Shown here in pieces: positions 20,079 to 29,173 of a stretch of 64,000 nucleotides of DNA. How positions within the stretch are numbered: the stretch's first letter is position 1; each line of letters opens with the position of its first letter. Source of the DNA: Aestuariivita sp. GTDB taxonomy: Bacteria > Pseudomonadota > Alphaproteobacteria > Rhodobacterales > Rhodobacteraceae. A model generated the notes under the pieces. That model worked only from the letters and a program-made list of their open reading frames with translations, searched no databases and was not told the origin of the DNA. The position numbers and the translations under genes are program-made. The stretch spans positions 62,001 through 126,000 of the forward strand of contig NZ_JAAWWD010000062.1 of the NCBI RefSeq assembly GCF_021404545.1, in the 5' to 3' direction.

Positions 20079-20103
20079 GATTTGCCTAAATTTTAGGCAA
20101 ATC
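20079..20103. promoter_or_regulatory. Perfect 25-bp palindrome upstream of uvrC
   Basis: Arms GATTTGCCTAAA and its exact complement flank a single central T. The site lies 144 nt before the uvrC start in an unusually AT-rich stretch (about 19975-20170). It is too symmetric to be chance and lacks a T-run outside the arms, so it is more likely an operator than a terminator. It is not the LexA motif of alphaproteobacteria (GTTC/GAAC direct repeats). Confidence 0.6.
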
Positions 20104-20160
20104 GCAGAGAGCCCGGAAACACAACGAAAAATTCCGGGGCACCGAAACATATCTTCAGAC

Positions 20161-20169
20161 TTATCCACA
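20161..20169 (+). promoter_or_regulatory. Consensus DnaA box (TTATCCACA)
   Basis: A perfect match to the high-affinity DnaA box, 78 nt before uvrC at the edge of the AT-rich patch. A single box next to a repair gene suggests DnaA-linked regulation rather than an origin. A weaker related sequence (TTTTCCACC) lies near 19973. Confidence 0.45.
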
Positions 20170-20246
20170 GCAATCGGGGACAGCTTAGGGCTTGATCCGT
20201 ATGGCTCAAGATTGCAGGCGTGGCCTGAGAATCATATCTGGGTGCC

Positions 20247-22124
20247 ATGACCTTTTCTGACCAATCCCCCCAAGCCGATGCAAAGACCGGGCACGCCGCG
20301 ATCCAGAGCTATCTCAAGACGCTGGACAGCTCGCCAGGGGTGTACCGGATGCTCGATGATCAGAGCCGCGTTCTCTATGTCGGCAAGGCCCGCAACCTAC
20401 GCGCGCGGGTGTCGAACTATGCCCGACCCTCGGGCCATTCCGCGCGCATCGACAGGATGATCCGCGAGACCGCCTCGATGATGTTTCTGACCACAAGGAC
20501 AGAGACCGAGGCGCTGCTTCTGGAACAGAACCTGATCAAGCAGCTGAAACCCAAATACAACGTTCTGCTGCGCGACGACAAAAGCTTTCCCAATATCCTG
20601 GTCGCCAAGGATCACGATTTCCCGCAGATCAAGAAACATCGCGGCGCCAAGAAGGAGAAGGGCACCTATTTCGGCCCCTTCGCCAGTGCAGGTGCGGTGA
20701 ACCGGACGCTGAACCAGCTGCAAAAGGTGTTCTTGCTGCGCAACTGCACCGATGCGATGTTTGAAAGCCGCACGCGGCCTTGCCTGCTTTACCAGATCAA
20801 GCGGTGTTCGGGCCCGTGTGTGGGCCATATCAGCCCCGAGGATTATGCCCGCTCGGTCCGCGATGCCGAACAGTTCCTCACCGGTCGGTCGACCAAGGTG
20901 CAGGAGGCGCTGGCAACCCAGATGCAGGAGGCGTCCGACGCGATGGAGTTCGAGCGCGCCGCCGCACTGCGTGACCGGATCCGCGCGCTGACCCAGGTGC
21001 AGACGGCGCAAGGCATCAATCCGCGCGGCGTGACCGAGGCGGATGTGATCGCGCTGCATCTTGAGAACGGGCAGGCCTGCGTGCAGGTGTTTTTCATCCG
21101 CGCCAATCAGAACTGGGGCAACCGCGATTTCTATCCCCGGGTGGGTGCGGATATCGACGAGGGCGAGGTGCTGGAGGCGTTTGTAGGCCAGTTCTATGAC
21201 ACCAAGGAGCCGCCGCGTCAGGTGATCCTCAGCCACGAGATCGAGAACCCCGATCTGATGCAGGACGCGCTGACCCAGAAACTGGGCCGCAAGGTCACGC
21301 TGCTGGTACCCCAGCGCGGGGAGAAGGCCGAATTGATCGAAGGCGCGCTGCGCAACGCCCGCGAGAGCCTGGCGCGCAAGATGGCCGAGACGGCCACACA
21401 GGCCAAACTGCTTAGGGGTCTGGCGGAGGCGTTTGCCCTGGAGGCGCCGCCCAAGCGAATCGAGGTCTATGACAACTCGCATATCCAGGGCGCGCATGCA
21501 GTCGGTGCGATGATCGTGGCGGGGCCTGACGGGTTCATGAAGAACAGCTATCGCAAGTTCAACATCCGGGGTGACGAACTGACCCCCGGCGATGATTTCG
21601 GGATGATGAAAGAGGTGTTGACCCGCCGGTTCTCGCGCCTGATCAAGGAAGATCCGGATCGCGAAAAGGGGATGTGGCCGGACCTGTTGCTGATCGACGG
21701 CGGCGCGGGGCAGGTGAGTGCCGTGGCCCAGATCATGGCCGCGCACGGGGTGGAGGATATCCCGATGGTGGGCGTTGCCAAGGGGGTCGACCGCGACGCG
21801 GGCAAGGAGGAGTTTCACCGCACCGGCGCGCGCCCCTTCGCGCTGCGCCACAATGATCCGGTGCTCTATTTCGTGCAGCGATTGCGGGACGAGGCGCACC
21901 GCTTTGCCATCGGCACGCATCGCGCCAAAAGGGCCAAGGCGGTGGCGGCGACCCCGTTGGACGAGATCGCGGGCGTGGGGGCGGCGCGCAAACGGGCGCT
22001 TTTGGCGCATTTCGGATCCGCAAAGGCCGTGGCGCGCGCCAATCTGGCGGATCTCAAGGCCGTGGACGGTGTGAGCGAGGCGCTGGCGGAGAAGATCTAC
22101 GACTTTTTTCACGACCGGGGGTGA
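20247..22124 (+). CDS. uvrC: Excinuclease ABC subunit C
   Basis: 625 residues. The GIY-YIG nuclease domain opens with [10 protein letters not shown] and [13 protein letters not shown] (about 28-60), which makes the 3' incision. A UVR domain follows ([23 protein letters not shown], about 215-240), which binds UvrB. The RNase H-like 5' nuclease domain contains [10 protein letters not shown] and [10 protein letters not shown], carrying its acidic catalytic residues. Two HhH motifs close the protein ([17 protein letters not shown]). It works in nucleotide excision repair with UvrA and UvrB. The promoter region carries a palindrome and a DnaA box. Confidence 0.97.
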   Translation: MTFSDQSPQADAKTGHAAIQSYLKTLDSSPGVYRMLDDQSRVLYVGKARNLRARVSNYARPSGHSARIDRMIRETASMMFLTTRTETEALLLEQNLIKQLKPKYNVLLRDDKSFPNILVAKDHDFPQIKKHRGAKKEKGTYFGPFASAGAVNRTLNQLQKVFLLRNCTDAMFESRTRPCLLYQIKRCSGPCVGHISPEDYARSVRDAEQFLTGRSTKVQEALATQMQEASDAMEFERAAALRDRIRALTQVQTAQGINPRGVTEADVIALHLENGQACVQVFFIRANQNWGNRDFYPRVGADIDEGEVLEAFVGQFYDTKEPPRQVILSHEIENPDLMQDALTQKLGRKVTLLVPQRGEKAELIEGALRNARESLARKMAETATQAKLLRGLAEAFALEAPPKRIEVYDNSHIQGAHAVGAMIVAGPDGFMKNSYRKFNIRGDELTPGDDFGMMKEVLTRRFSRLIKEDPDREKGMWPDLLLIDGGAGQVSAVAQIMAAHGVEDIPMVGVAKGVDRDAGKEEFHRTGARPFALRHNDPVLYFVQRLRDEAHRFAIGTHRAKRAKAVAATPLDEIAGVGAARKRALLAHFGSAKAVARANLADLKAVDGVSEALAEKIYDFFHDRG

Positions 22125-22484
22125 GGTCAGACGGTGCTCAGGTTGGGCGGTGTCGATGGTCATGGAAAACAGCGACCGGCTTGTGGCCTCCGTGATCGAC
22201 GTGTCACCACATGGGACTGGTAGCGCGGGTTGGGGCGGTCAAATGCGTCGCGACACACCGAGGATCGTGCTGACGGTTTGCGCCGATTGACGTTCTGCTG
22301 ACATGGAGTTGCGGAACACAGGCTGAAAATGTCTGGAAGATCGTCTCGGATGGCTGCCACATAGCGGTGGGTCGGCGAGGAATCCCAGTTGAAATTCCTA
22401 ACCGGTTGGCGATGATCGCGGCATTGCCAACAGCCAGCGGCGCCGTGGTCCTGAATGGGCGCAGGCCGCGAAGAGGGGGGAACG
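22125..22484. other. Intergenic region after uvrC
   Basis: 360 nt with no convincing gene or repeat. It marks the left edge of the block inserted between uvrC and pgsA. The small frames through it lack ribosome sites and family-like sequence. Confidence 0.45.
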
Positions 22485-24533
22485 ATGAGCCAACCAGTCG
22501 CGCAGTATGCCAAGCGGTCTGCGGTTTTTGCCGTGGTGCTTGTCGCGGTCCTTGCGACAGCGCACAGCATCAGCCCAGGGCACAGCCAGCGGGTGTCCGG
22601 CATTCTTCTGGGCCTGGAACAGGTGCTTCTGCCCGCCGCCGCCGAGGCAGCAGACATCTCGTCCGATCGCCCGATCCGCATGACATCGCGCCCTTTCGCT
22701 CCGCGCTCGCCCGCCTATGAGACGGTTTTCCAGCGCGTCGAGGCTTCGAGCCACGGCATCGACAAGCCGCTGGAGTTTTCGATAAAGGACATGTGGCCAC
22801 CATTCTGGGAAGGTCGCAGCCTGTCGACCGGGGATATCGACCACGACGGCGACCTGGATCTGGTGATCGCCTCGACAGAGCGTGGCGTCTATATCTATCT
22901 CAACGATGGCGATGGCGGGTTCAGCCCGTGGCCGGGCGCGCTTGGCCCGCTGGCCGATCTGGATGTGTTCAACGCCGCGCTGGTCGACACCGATAATGAC
23001 GGCTGGCTCGATCTGTTTCTTGCCACATACCTGGACGGCAACTTCATCGTTCACAACCGGAATGGTGATTTTGAAACCGAGAGGCCGCAGCCAGTGGCCA
23101 ACCGCGACGACGCGATCCTGACAATGTCGCTGAGCTTCGCCGATGTCGACCGCGATGGCGACCTTGATGCCGCTCTGGGCAACTGGGCCGCCGGTTGGTA
23201 CCGGCGCATTCCGGGCGAGGAGTCGCGCAACCGGCTGATCTTTAACGAAAACGGCACGCTCGATGGCAGCGCTTTCGCCGACTTGCCGGGTCTGCCCGGC
23301 GAAACGCTGGTCATGCTGTTGAGTGATATCGACCTGAACGGCACGGCCGATCTGCTGGTGGGCAATGATTTTGAACTGCCCGACTATGTCTATCTCGGTG
23401 ACGGGCAGGGCGGTTTCACGGCCGTCACCCGGGCCGACGACCTGATCCCGCATACCACCAACACGACCATGGCAATCAAGACGGCGGATTTGCATAACGA
23501 TGGCATGCCCGAGATCTTCTTCGCGCAGATCGCAGGCCGGTCGTCACGTGTCTCCGAGCGGCTGAAAATGCAGCATCTCTCGGAGTATTGCGATGGCATC
23601 ATCGACGCTGCAACCAAAGCGCTCTGCGTCCGCAACATGGAAATCAAGGAGTGGTACAAAACCGGCAACCGGTTCGATCCAAGTTATTCCAGCAAGTGCG
23701 ATGCCCTTTCGGGAATGTTGCGCAGGGAATGCAATGCCATGCTGGTCAAGGATCTCGCGATCCAGAAACAGGATCCGTCGATCTGCGCCTTGATCCCGGC
23801 GGGGCAGCGCGAGGCACAAGCCTTTTGCGAGATCCATTTCAAACCATTCGAGCTGCCGCTCATGTCGGTTTTTGACACCACGATCCGGCAGATCCTGCGT
23901 ACCAACGTCCTTTTGACCCGCCAAGGGGACAGATATGTCGACACCGCTACGGCCGAGGGGCTCGAAATCGGTGGCTGGTCCTGGGACACCAAGATTGCCG
24001 ATTTCGACAATGACGGCTGGCAGGATGTGTACATCGTCAACGGGACCTGGGTGCCAAACGAGTTCAGCCCGTCAAATCTGTTCTTCCGCAACATCGGCGA
24101 CGGAACCTTTGCCGAGGCCTCCGGTCCCTTCGGGCTGGAAGACTATCTGATGACCGCGGCTGCCGTGGCCTTCGACATGGATCACGATGGCGATCTCGAT
24201 ATGATCACCCAACCGGTCAACGGCCCGGTGGCGCTGTTCCGCAACGGGTCGCAGACCGGCAATGCCATTCGGGTCGAACTGCGTGATGCAAGTGGGGGCA
24301 ACAGCCACGGGCTGGGTGCGCGGCTGGTCGTTGAAATGCCCGACGGCACGCGGATGATGCGCGAACTTCAATCGGGGGGTGGCTTCATGTCATTCGATGC
24401 ACCGGTGGCGCATTTCGGTCTTGGAGATGCCGATGAAATCGCCCGGCTCACGGTCTACTGGCCTGATGGCGGCCACACCGAAATTGCCGGTCCGATTGCC
24501 GCCGGCGCCACCTATCGCATCACCCGCGACTGA
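22485..24533 (+). CDS. Secreted VCBS/FG-GAP and ASPIC (UnbV) domain protein with Cys-rich insert, CRTAC1-like
   Basis: 682 residues from ATG 22485 (GAGGGGGG upstream). An N-terminal hydrophobic stretch (about 12-28) suggests export. Calcium-binding FG-GAP/VCBS blades occur at about 117 (DIDHDGDLDL), 168 (DTDNDGWLDL), 220 (DVDRDGDLDA), 281 (DIDLNGTADL), 335, 507 (DFDNDGWQDV) and 564 (DMDHDGDLDM), i.e. a beta-propeller. Between blades, residues about 355-455 form a helical insert holding all six cysteines (369, 381, 405, 416, 434, 448). The C-terminal about 80 residues are the ASPIC/UnbV domain (GARLVVEMPDGT, LTVYWPDGG). It is followed by a di-heme peroxidase gene, a probable partner. Function unknown. 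Confidence 0.87.
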   Translation: MSQPVAQYAKRSAVFAVVLVAVLATAHSISPGHSQRVSGILLGLEQVLLPAAAEAADISSDRPIRMTSRPFAPRSPAYETVFQRVEASSHGIDKPLEFSIKDMWPPFWEGRSLSTGDIDHDGDLDLVIASTERGVYIYLNDGDGGFSPWPGALGPLADLDVFNAALVDTDNDGWLDLFLATYLDGNFIVHNRNGDFETERPQPVANRDDAILTMSLSFADVDRDGDLDAALGNWAAGWYRRIPGEESRNRLIFNENGTLDGSAFADLPGLPGETLVMLLSDIDLNGTADLLVGNDFELPDYVYLGDGQGGFTAVTRADDLIPHTTNTTMAIKTADLHNDGMPEIFFAQIAGRSSRVSERLKMQHLSEYCDGIIDAATKALCVRNMEIKEWYKTGNRFDPSYSSKCDALSGMLRRECNAMLVKDLAIQKQDPSICALIPAGQREAQAFCEIHFKPFELPLMSVFDTTIRQILRTNVLLTRQGDRYVDTATAEGLEIGGWSWDTKIADFDNDGWQDVYIVNGTWVPNEFSPSNLFFRNIGDGTFAEASGPFGLEDYLMTAAAVAFDMDHDGDLDMITQPVNGPVALFRNGSQTGNAIRVELRDASGGNSHGLGARLVVEMPDGTRMMRELQSGGGFMSFDAPVAHFGLGDADEIARLTVYWPDGGHTEIAGPIAAGATYRITRD

Positions 24534-24773
24534 CACAGGGTGCTGCGCGGACTGATCATGGTATCGTTTATCATGACAAACAGTCAGATACCTGCCCGCC
24601 TGAAGGCCTCTCCGCGTGTGGCTGAGATGCGACCGTGTTCGCCCCGACGAAGTGGCCGCATACCAAGGGCCCGACACATCGTCTTTGCCGGGCGGCGCGC
24701 AGCCACAAACCGTCTGGAGCCGCACTTCGGATGGCTGTAGCCTGAGGGAAACGGTTCAAATAGGAGATTCCGG

Positions 24774-26105
24774 GTGAGATCCGTTCGACAAAGAGTGCAC
24801 GCGTCTTTGCTGGCCCTGAGCCTGGCTACACCGGCCGTGGCGCTCGACTTACCCGACCCTCTGAAACTCGAAGATTTTATCCAGTTCGAACCGGCCCAGG
24901 TGCAGCTTGGGCAATTGCTGTTTTATGACAAGGTCCTCTCTGGCAACCAGAATATCGCCTGCGCCACTTGCCATCACCACGACTTCAACAGCGCCGACGG
25001 TGTAAGCCTTGGCATTGGTGAAGGCGGAACCGGGCTGGGGAAGCAGCGCTCAGCCGGAGCTGGACCCGATCAGATCCACGAACGCGTGCCGCGCAATGCG
25101 CCCGGCCTGTGGAACCTGGCGCATCAAGATGTGAAATTCATGTTTCATGACGGACGCGCCGAGGTTTCCGACGATTTCGGCAACGGTTTCAGAACACCTG
25201 CCTGGATATTCCTGCCCAAGGGGCTGAATTCCTTGCTGGCGGCGCAGGCACTGTTCCCTGTCGCCTCGGAAACGGAAATGGCCGGGCAACCCGGTGAAAA
25301 CCCGATCGCCGGAGCTGCGTTTGACGGCGCGCACCATGTCTGGCCACTGATCACCGAACGTGTTCGTAACATCGATGCCTATGTCCCGAAATTCACAGAA
25401 GCCTTCGACAATGTGAACGATGCCTCTGACATCACGATTGTCGAAATCGCCAACGCCATTGCTGCTTTCGTGGGCACCGAATTTCGTAACTTCGACAGCC
25501 CGTTTGACAAATACCTGAATGGTGATGAAACGGCGCTGGACGATGCGCAGGCGCGCGGCATGGAGTTGTTCTTTGGCGACGTTGGCTGTGTGAGTTGCCA
25601 TGCAGGGCCATTGCTGTCGAACCAGAGCTTTCAGGCGTTGGGACTGCCACCCTTCGGTCCGGGTCTCACTTTCTTGAACGACCCGATTCCCCGCGACGTG
25701 GGCCGAATGGCAATCTCCGACAATCTGGATGACGCCTACCGATTTCGCGTACCATTCCTGCGCAATGTCGCCTTGACGGGGCCATATGGCCATAACGGCG
25801 CCATGCCGACGCTCGAAGCAATGGTCCGTCACCACATGAACCCCCAGGAAAGCAATGCCAAGTGGCGCGCTGACATGGCGATCCTGCCCTCTGTTCCGTG
25901 GCTCGCTTCCAGCGACTTCGCCCTGCGCGACAACATCGCCGAGAACGATCGGGTTCGATCCAGGATCAGCATTGATCTGCCACCCGTGACCGACGCCGAG
26001 ATCGCCGATATCGTTGCATTCCTGAATGCGTTGACCGGAGAAACCGCACTGCAACGCCCGATGGGCCGCCCCGACATGGTGCCCAGTGGCCTGCCCGTCG
26101 ATTAG
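24774..26105 (+). CDS. Di-heme cytochrome c peroxidase / MauG-family protein
   Basis: 443 residues starting at GTG 24774 (TAGGAG upstream) with a signal peptide ending near AVA-LD, so periplasmic. Two c-type heme sites are present: CATCH (63-67) and CVSCH (272-276). LGQLLFYDKVLSGNQNIAC and LRNVALTGPYGHNGAM are typical of bacterial CcpA/MauG proteins. The family reduces hydrogen peroxide or, as MauG, oxidises residues of a partner protein. The 240-nt gap after the VCBS gene has no clear terminator, so the two may be co-transcribed. Confidence 0.93.
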   Translation: MRSVRQRVHASLLALSLATPAVALDLPDPLKLEDFIQFEPAQVQLGQLLFYDKVLSGNQNIACATCHHHDFNSADGVSLGIGEGGTGLGKQRSAGAGPDQIHERVPRNAPGLWNLAHQDVKFMFHDGRAEVSDDFGNGFRTPAWIFLPKGLNSLLAAQALFPVASETEMAGQPGENPIAGAAFDGAHHVWPLITERVRNIDAYVPKFTEAFDNVNDASDITIVEIANAIAAFVGTEFRNFDSPFDKYLNGDETALDDAQARGMELFFGDVGCVSCHAGPLLSNQSFQALGLPPFGPGLTFLNDPIPRDVGRMAISDNLDDAYRFRVPFLRNVALTGPYGHNGAMPTLEAMVRHHMNPQESNAKWRADMAILPSVPWLASSDFALRDNIAENDRVRSRISIDLPPVTDAEIADIVAFLNALTGETALQRPMGRPDMVPSGLPVD

Positions 26106-26608
26106 GGCCGCCTGGGGGCAGAGTGTCAGCGCGCGGCCACGCGGGCAAACCGGCGTGCAAAGAAGGCAGGGATGAACGCGAACAGACGTGCGGCAATCAC
26201 GGTCACTCGCACCCTGGCATAGTATGATGACGACGGCGCTTCGCGGCGTTTTTTGTGTGTCAGATGTGCCCAGCGGTACGGATGGGGCCAGAGGTCGTGG
26301 TCTGAACGGCTCGGCGCTGTTGATCGTTGAATGTGTTTGGCTTGAATCTGCTGATCAGCTTGCCCGCACTGTCTCTGCCATCCTCGGCGCGACCCTTTCC
26401 AATGGACCGGAGCGGCTCAGGGTATTGCCGCGGATCGTGAACCTTGTGCGCCCTTGGATCGAACCCAAGCCGCCATTGAGGTGTCGTCCGCGAAGGACGG
26501 TTTGACCCAGGGTGCAGACATCGCACCAATCCACCTTCTTGCCATGCCGGGGCTTGCCCTTTCCGGCCGGGCGGGGTTCGATACCTGTTGAACCAAAAGG
26601 GCATCGAC
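26106..26608. other. Intergenic region between peroxidase and serine hydrolase
   Basis: About 500 nt with no confident gene. It contains a terminator-like hairpin (26233-26254). On the minus strand a stop-free frame ends at 26126 with a hydrophobic, Arg-rich tail (RLFAFIPAFFARRFARV), possibly a gene remnant; no start or ribosome site is evident. Confidence 0.4.
26233..26254 (+). terminator. Imperfect hairpin plus T6 after the peroxidase gene
   Basis: ACGGCGC-TTC-GCGGCGT forms a 7-bp stem with one G-G mismatch and is followed by six Ts. It lies about 130 nt after the peroxidase stop and would end its transcript. Confidence 0.5.
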
Positions 26609-27775
26609 ATGGATATTCAGCAGGGATTTCCCCCCGATCCGGACAAACGCGCGACGCTGGCCAATTGGCGCAGATCGCCTTTCAATCACTGGGCCTTTCA
26701 TCACGTGCGCGAGATTGTACCCTCGGCAAGGATTGCGAATGATCCCGGCGATGTCTGGCACTTGCCCCATGGCGAAATGGACTTGAGCGCGGCCGACCTG
26801 AATCAGGCGGTCACTGGCATGCCCAATGACGCGCTGGTGATTCTGCATGAAGGCGCCATCGTGCATGAAAGCTATCGCAATGGGATGGCGCCACAGGATC
26901 CGCATATCCTGATGTCGGTCTCTAAGTCCATGCTTGGCCTTGTGGCGGGCACCCTGGTCGAGCGTGGCGAGGTTGATCTTCAGGATCCGGTCACCACCTA
27001 CCTGCCGGAATTGGCCGATACCGCCTATGCCGGAGCGACGGTGCGCGATGCGCTGGATATGCGTGTAGGGGTGCTTTTTGACGAAGACTATGAAGCAACA
27101 GACGGTCCGATCATCGAATACCGCAAAGCTGCGAACTGGAACCCGCTGGAGCCCGGCGAGGCCGCGATGGATCTGCGCAGCTTTCAGACCTTGCTGACCG
27201 GGCGGGATGGCACGCATGGGGGCCGCTTTCACTATGTCTCTCCGGTGACTGATATGCTGGCGTGGCTGATGGAGCGTGCGACCGGCACCCGGTTTTCCGA
27301 CCTGCTGTCTGACCGTCTGCTCAAACCCTTGGGGGCCGAGCAATCGGGCGATCTGACTGTCGACCGGATCGGCGGGGCGCGTGCGGCAGGCGGAATGAAC
27401 ATCACCGCACGGGATCTGGCCCGCGTCGGGCAGATGTTGCTGCAAGGCGGGACGCGTGAGGGCAAACAGGTTCTTCCCCGGGCCTGGGTGCAGGATCTGT
27501 GGTCCGGCGGTGACCGCGCTGCCTGGGCCGCAGGCGATATGGCCGACCGGTTCTCCGAGCCGGGGCGGTCTTACCGATCCAAATGGTATCATGTCCCGCA
27601 CCCGGACGGAGACATGATCCATTGCATGGGCATTCATGGGCAGTATCTGTTTGCGTGCGCTCAGACGCAGTCGGTCATTGCGTGGTTTTCATCGGCGGAC
27701 GACCCCATAAACGATGCCAACTCGGCGCATGTGTTTGCCGCCGTGGCGCGCATTCAGGCAGCCTTGCGCCGATAG
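26609..27775 (+). CDS. Serine hydrolase, beta-lactamase-fold (NylB-like)
   Basis: 388 residues from ATG 26609 (AAAAGG 8 nt upstream; a TTG at 26588 is the less likely start). The class C beta-lactamase fold is shown by the S-x-x-K box SVSK with LMSVSKSMLGLVAG and by FHYVSPVTDMLAWLMERATG, where Tyr is the second catalytic residue. The YVSP form and the ARDLARVGQMLLQGG segment resemble 6-aminohexanoate-dimer hydrolase (NylB) and related esterases rather than penicillinases. No signal peptide is seen, so a cytosolic esterase or amidase role is likely. Substrate unknown. Confidence 0.88.
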   Translation: MDIQQGFPPDPDKRATLANWRRSPFNHWAFHHVREIVPSARIANDPGDVWHLPHGEMDLSAADLNQAVTGMPNDALVILHEGAIVHESYRNGMAPQDPHILMSVSKSMLGLVAGTLVERGEVDLQDPVTTYLPELADTAYAGATVRDALDMRVGVLFDEDYEATDGPIIEYRKAANWNPLEPGEAAMDLRSFQTLLTGRDGTHGGRFHYVSPVTDMLAWLMERATGTRFSDLLSDRLLKPLGAEQSGDLTVDRIGGARAAGGMNITARDLARVGQMLLQGGTREGKQVLPRAWVQDLWSGGDRAAWAAGDMADRFSEPGRSYRSKWYHVPHPDGDMIHCMGIHGQYLFACAQTQSVIAWFSSADDPINDANSAHVFAAVARIQAALRR

Positions 27776-27813
27776 CCCTTTCCGGCGCGCTTCAGAGCGG
27801 GTAGTCAACGGCC

Positions 27814-28479
27814 ATGCAGTGGAACATTCCCAATATCCTGACGCTTCTGCGGCTGCTGGCCGCGCCGAGTGTCGCGGTGATGTTTCTCTATTTCAACCGG
27901 CCTTACGCGGACTGGTTCGCTCTGGTCCTGTTCTTGTCGGCGGCGATTACCGATTGGTTCGATGGCTATCTGGCCCGCGCCTGGAAACAGGAGACCAAGC
28001 TGGGTGCGATGCTGGACCCGATTGCCGACAAGGCGATGGTTGTCATCGCTCTGATGGTGATCGTGGGTTACTCGTCGATGTCGCCCTGGCTGGTGTTGCC
28101 CGCCACGTTTATCCTCTTTCGTGAAGTCTTCGTGTCGGGTCTGCGCGAATACCTGGGCGATACGGCAGGAACGCTCAAGGTTACGCCACTGGCCAAATGG
28201 AAAACGACGGTCCAGATGCTGGCCATTTCCGTACTCTTTGCCCAAGGCATATTCGAGCATTATCTGGGTATGTCCGCCTGGGGCATGGATCAGGCGCTGG
28301 TCGACCGGATCATGATGGGTGAAGTGGAAGACCTGCAAGGGCTGAAATGGAAATTCATCGCCATGGAATGGACGGGGCGCCTGGGGTTGTGGCTCTTGTG
28401 GCTGGCGGCGGGGCTGACCTTGGTCACCGGATATGATTACCTGCGCAAGGCGATGCCGTATCTAAGGGAGAGGCGCTGA
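27814..28479 (+). CDS. pgsA: CDP-diacylglycerol-glycerol-3-phosphate 3-phosphatidyltransferase
   Basis: 221 residues, an integral membrane enzyme that makes phosphatidylglycerophosphate, the precursor of phosphatidylglycerol and cardiolipin. The CDP-alcohol phosphotransferase signature (D-G-x2-A-R-x8-G-x3-D-x3-D) is complete in DGYLARAWKQETKLGAMLD followed by PIAD. The opening WNIPNILTLLRLLAAP is typical. Overlaps moaD by one base (TGATG), forming the pgsA-moaD-moaE unit common in Rhodobacterales. Confidence 0.95.
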   Translation: MQWNIPNILTLLRLLAAPSVAVMFLYFNRPYADWFALVLFLSAAITDWFDGYLARAWKQETKLGAMLDPIADKAMVVIALMVIVGYSSMSPWLVLPATFILFREVFVSGLREYLGDTAGTLKVTPLAKWKTTVQMLAISVLFAQGIFEHYLGMSAWGMDQALVDRIMMGEVEDLQGLKWKFIAMEWTGRLGLWLLWLAAGLTLVTGYDYLRKAMPYLRERR

Positions 28480-28724
28480 TGAACGTATTGTATTTCGCAT
28501 GGGTCCGTGAACGGATTGGCCACCCCATGGAAGAGGTCGAGAGCGAGGCGGAAACCGTTGGCGATCTGGTCGCGGAGTTGCGCGCCCGCGAGGACCGGTA
28601 TGAGGCCGCCTTTGCCGATGTGTCGGCCTTGCGCGTGGCGGTCGACCAGAAGCTAACTGATTTCGACGCTCCGCTCAAAGGCGCGCGCGAAGTGGCGTTC
28701 TTCCCGCCGATGACAGGGGGCTAG
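28479..28724 (+). CDS. moaD: Molybdopterin synthase small subunit
   Basis: 81 residues with a ubiquitin-like fold and the essential C-terminal Gly-Gly (PPMTGG), which carries the thiocarboxylate sulfur donated to precursor Z. It opens with VLYFAWVRERIG, as in MoaD. It is coupled to pgsA and followed 5 nt later by moaE, its partner. Confidence 0.94.
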   Translation: MNVLYFAWVRERIGHPMEEVESEAETVGDLVAELRAREDRYEAAFADVSALRVAVDQKLTDFDAPLKGAREVAFFPPMTGG

Positions 28725-28729
28725 CCCGC

Positions 28730-29173
28730 ATGCGCATTGTGGTTCAGGAGGCCCCGTTCGATCTGGGCGATGAGGCCAACCGCTTTGCCGCCGGGCACCG
28801 CGATATGGGAGCGATCGTGACGTTCACCGGCGTGGTGCGCGATCTGGCGACCGGCGATCTGGACGCGATGGAAATCGAGCATTACCCCGGCATGACCGAG
28901 GCCGCCCTGACCGAGATCGCGCAGCAGGCCCAGAGCCGCTGGAGCCTGGGGGACGTGCTCGTCATCCATCGCTATGGAAGGCTGGAGCCGGGCGCGTTGA
29001 TCATGATGGTGGCAACCGCAGCGCCTCATCGCAAGGACGCCTTCGAGGCTGCCGAATATCTGATGGACTATCTCAAGTCCCGCGCTCCGTTTTGGAAAAA
29101 AGAACATATCGGCGCAGACGCCTCCTGGGTCTCGGCCAAAGACGCGGACGAAGACGCGCTGAGCCGGTGGTAG
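28730..29173 (+). CDS. moaE: Molybdopterin synthase catalytic subunit
   Basis: 147 residues. MoaE converts cyclic pyranopterin monophosphate to molybdopterin with MoaD. Conserved segments include GAIVTFTGVVRD, IEHYPGMTEAAL, VIHRYGRLEPG and the catalytic-lysine region KSRAPFWKKE. It ends the pgsA-moaD-moaE unit. Confidence 0.95.
   Translation: MRIVVQEAPFDLGDEANRFAAGHRDMGAIVTFTGVVRDLATGDLDAMEIEHYPGMTEAALTEIAQQAQSRWSLGDVLVIHRYGRLEPGALIMMVATAAPHRKDAFEAAEYLMDYLKSRAPFWKKEHIGADASWVSAKDADEDALSRW

Noticed and set aside
20161-20169. DnaA box as a replication origin
   Set aside because: Only one perfect box is present, with no cluster of boxes and no dnaA, parAB, hemE or repABC neighbours; a regulatory site is simpler.
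19942-20250. 102-residue open frame across the AT-rich region before uvrC
   Set aside because: It runs through the palindrome and DnaA box, has no ribosome site and no family-like pattern.
26188-26505. 105-residue plus-strand frame before the serine hydrolase
   Set aside because: It lacks a ribosome site and covers the terminator-like hairpin; composition is not protein-like.
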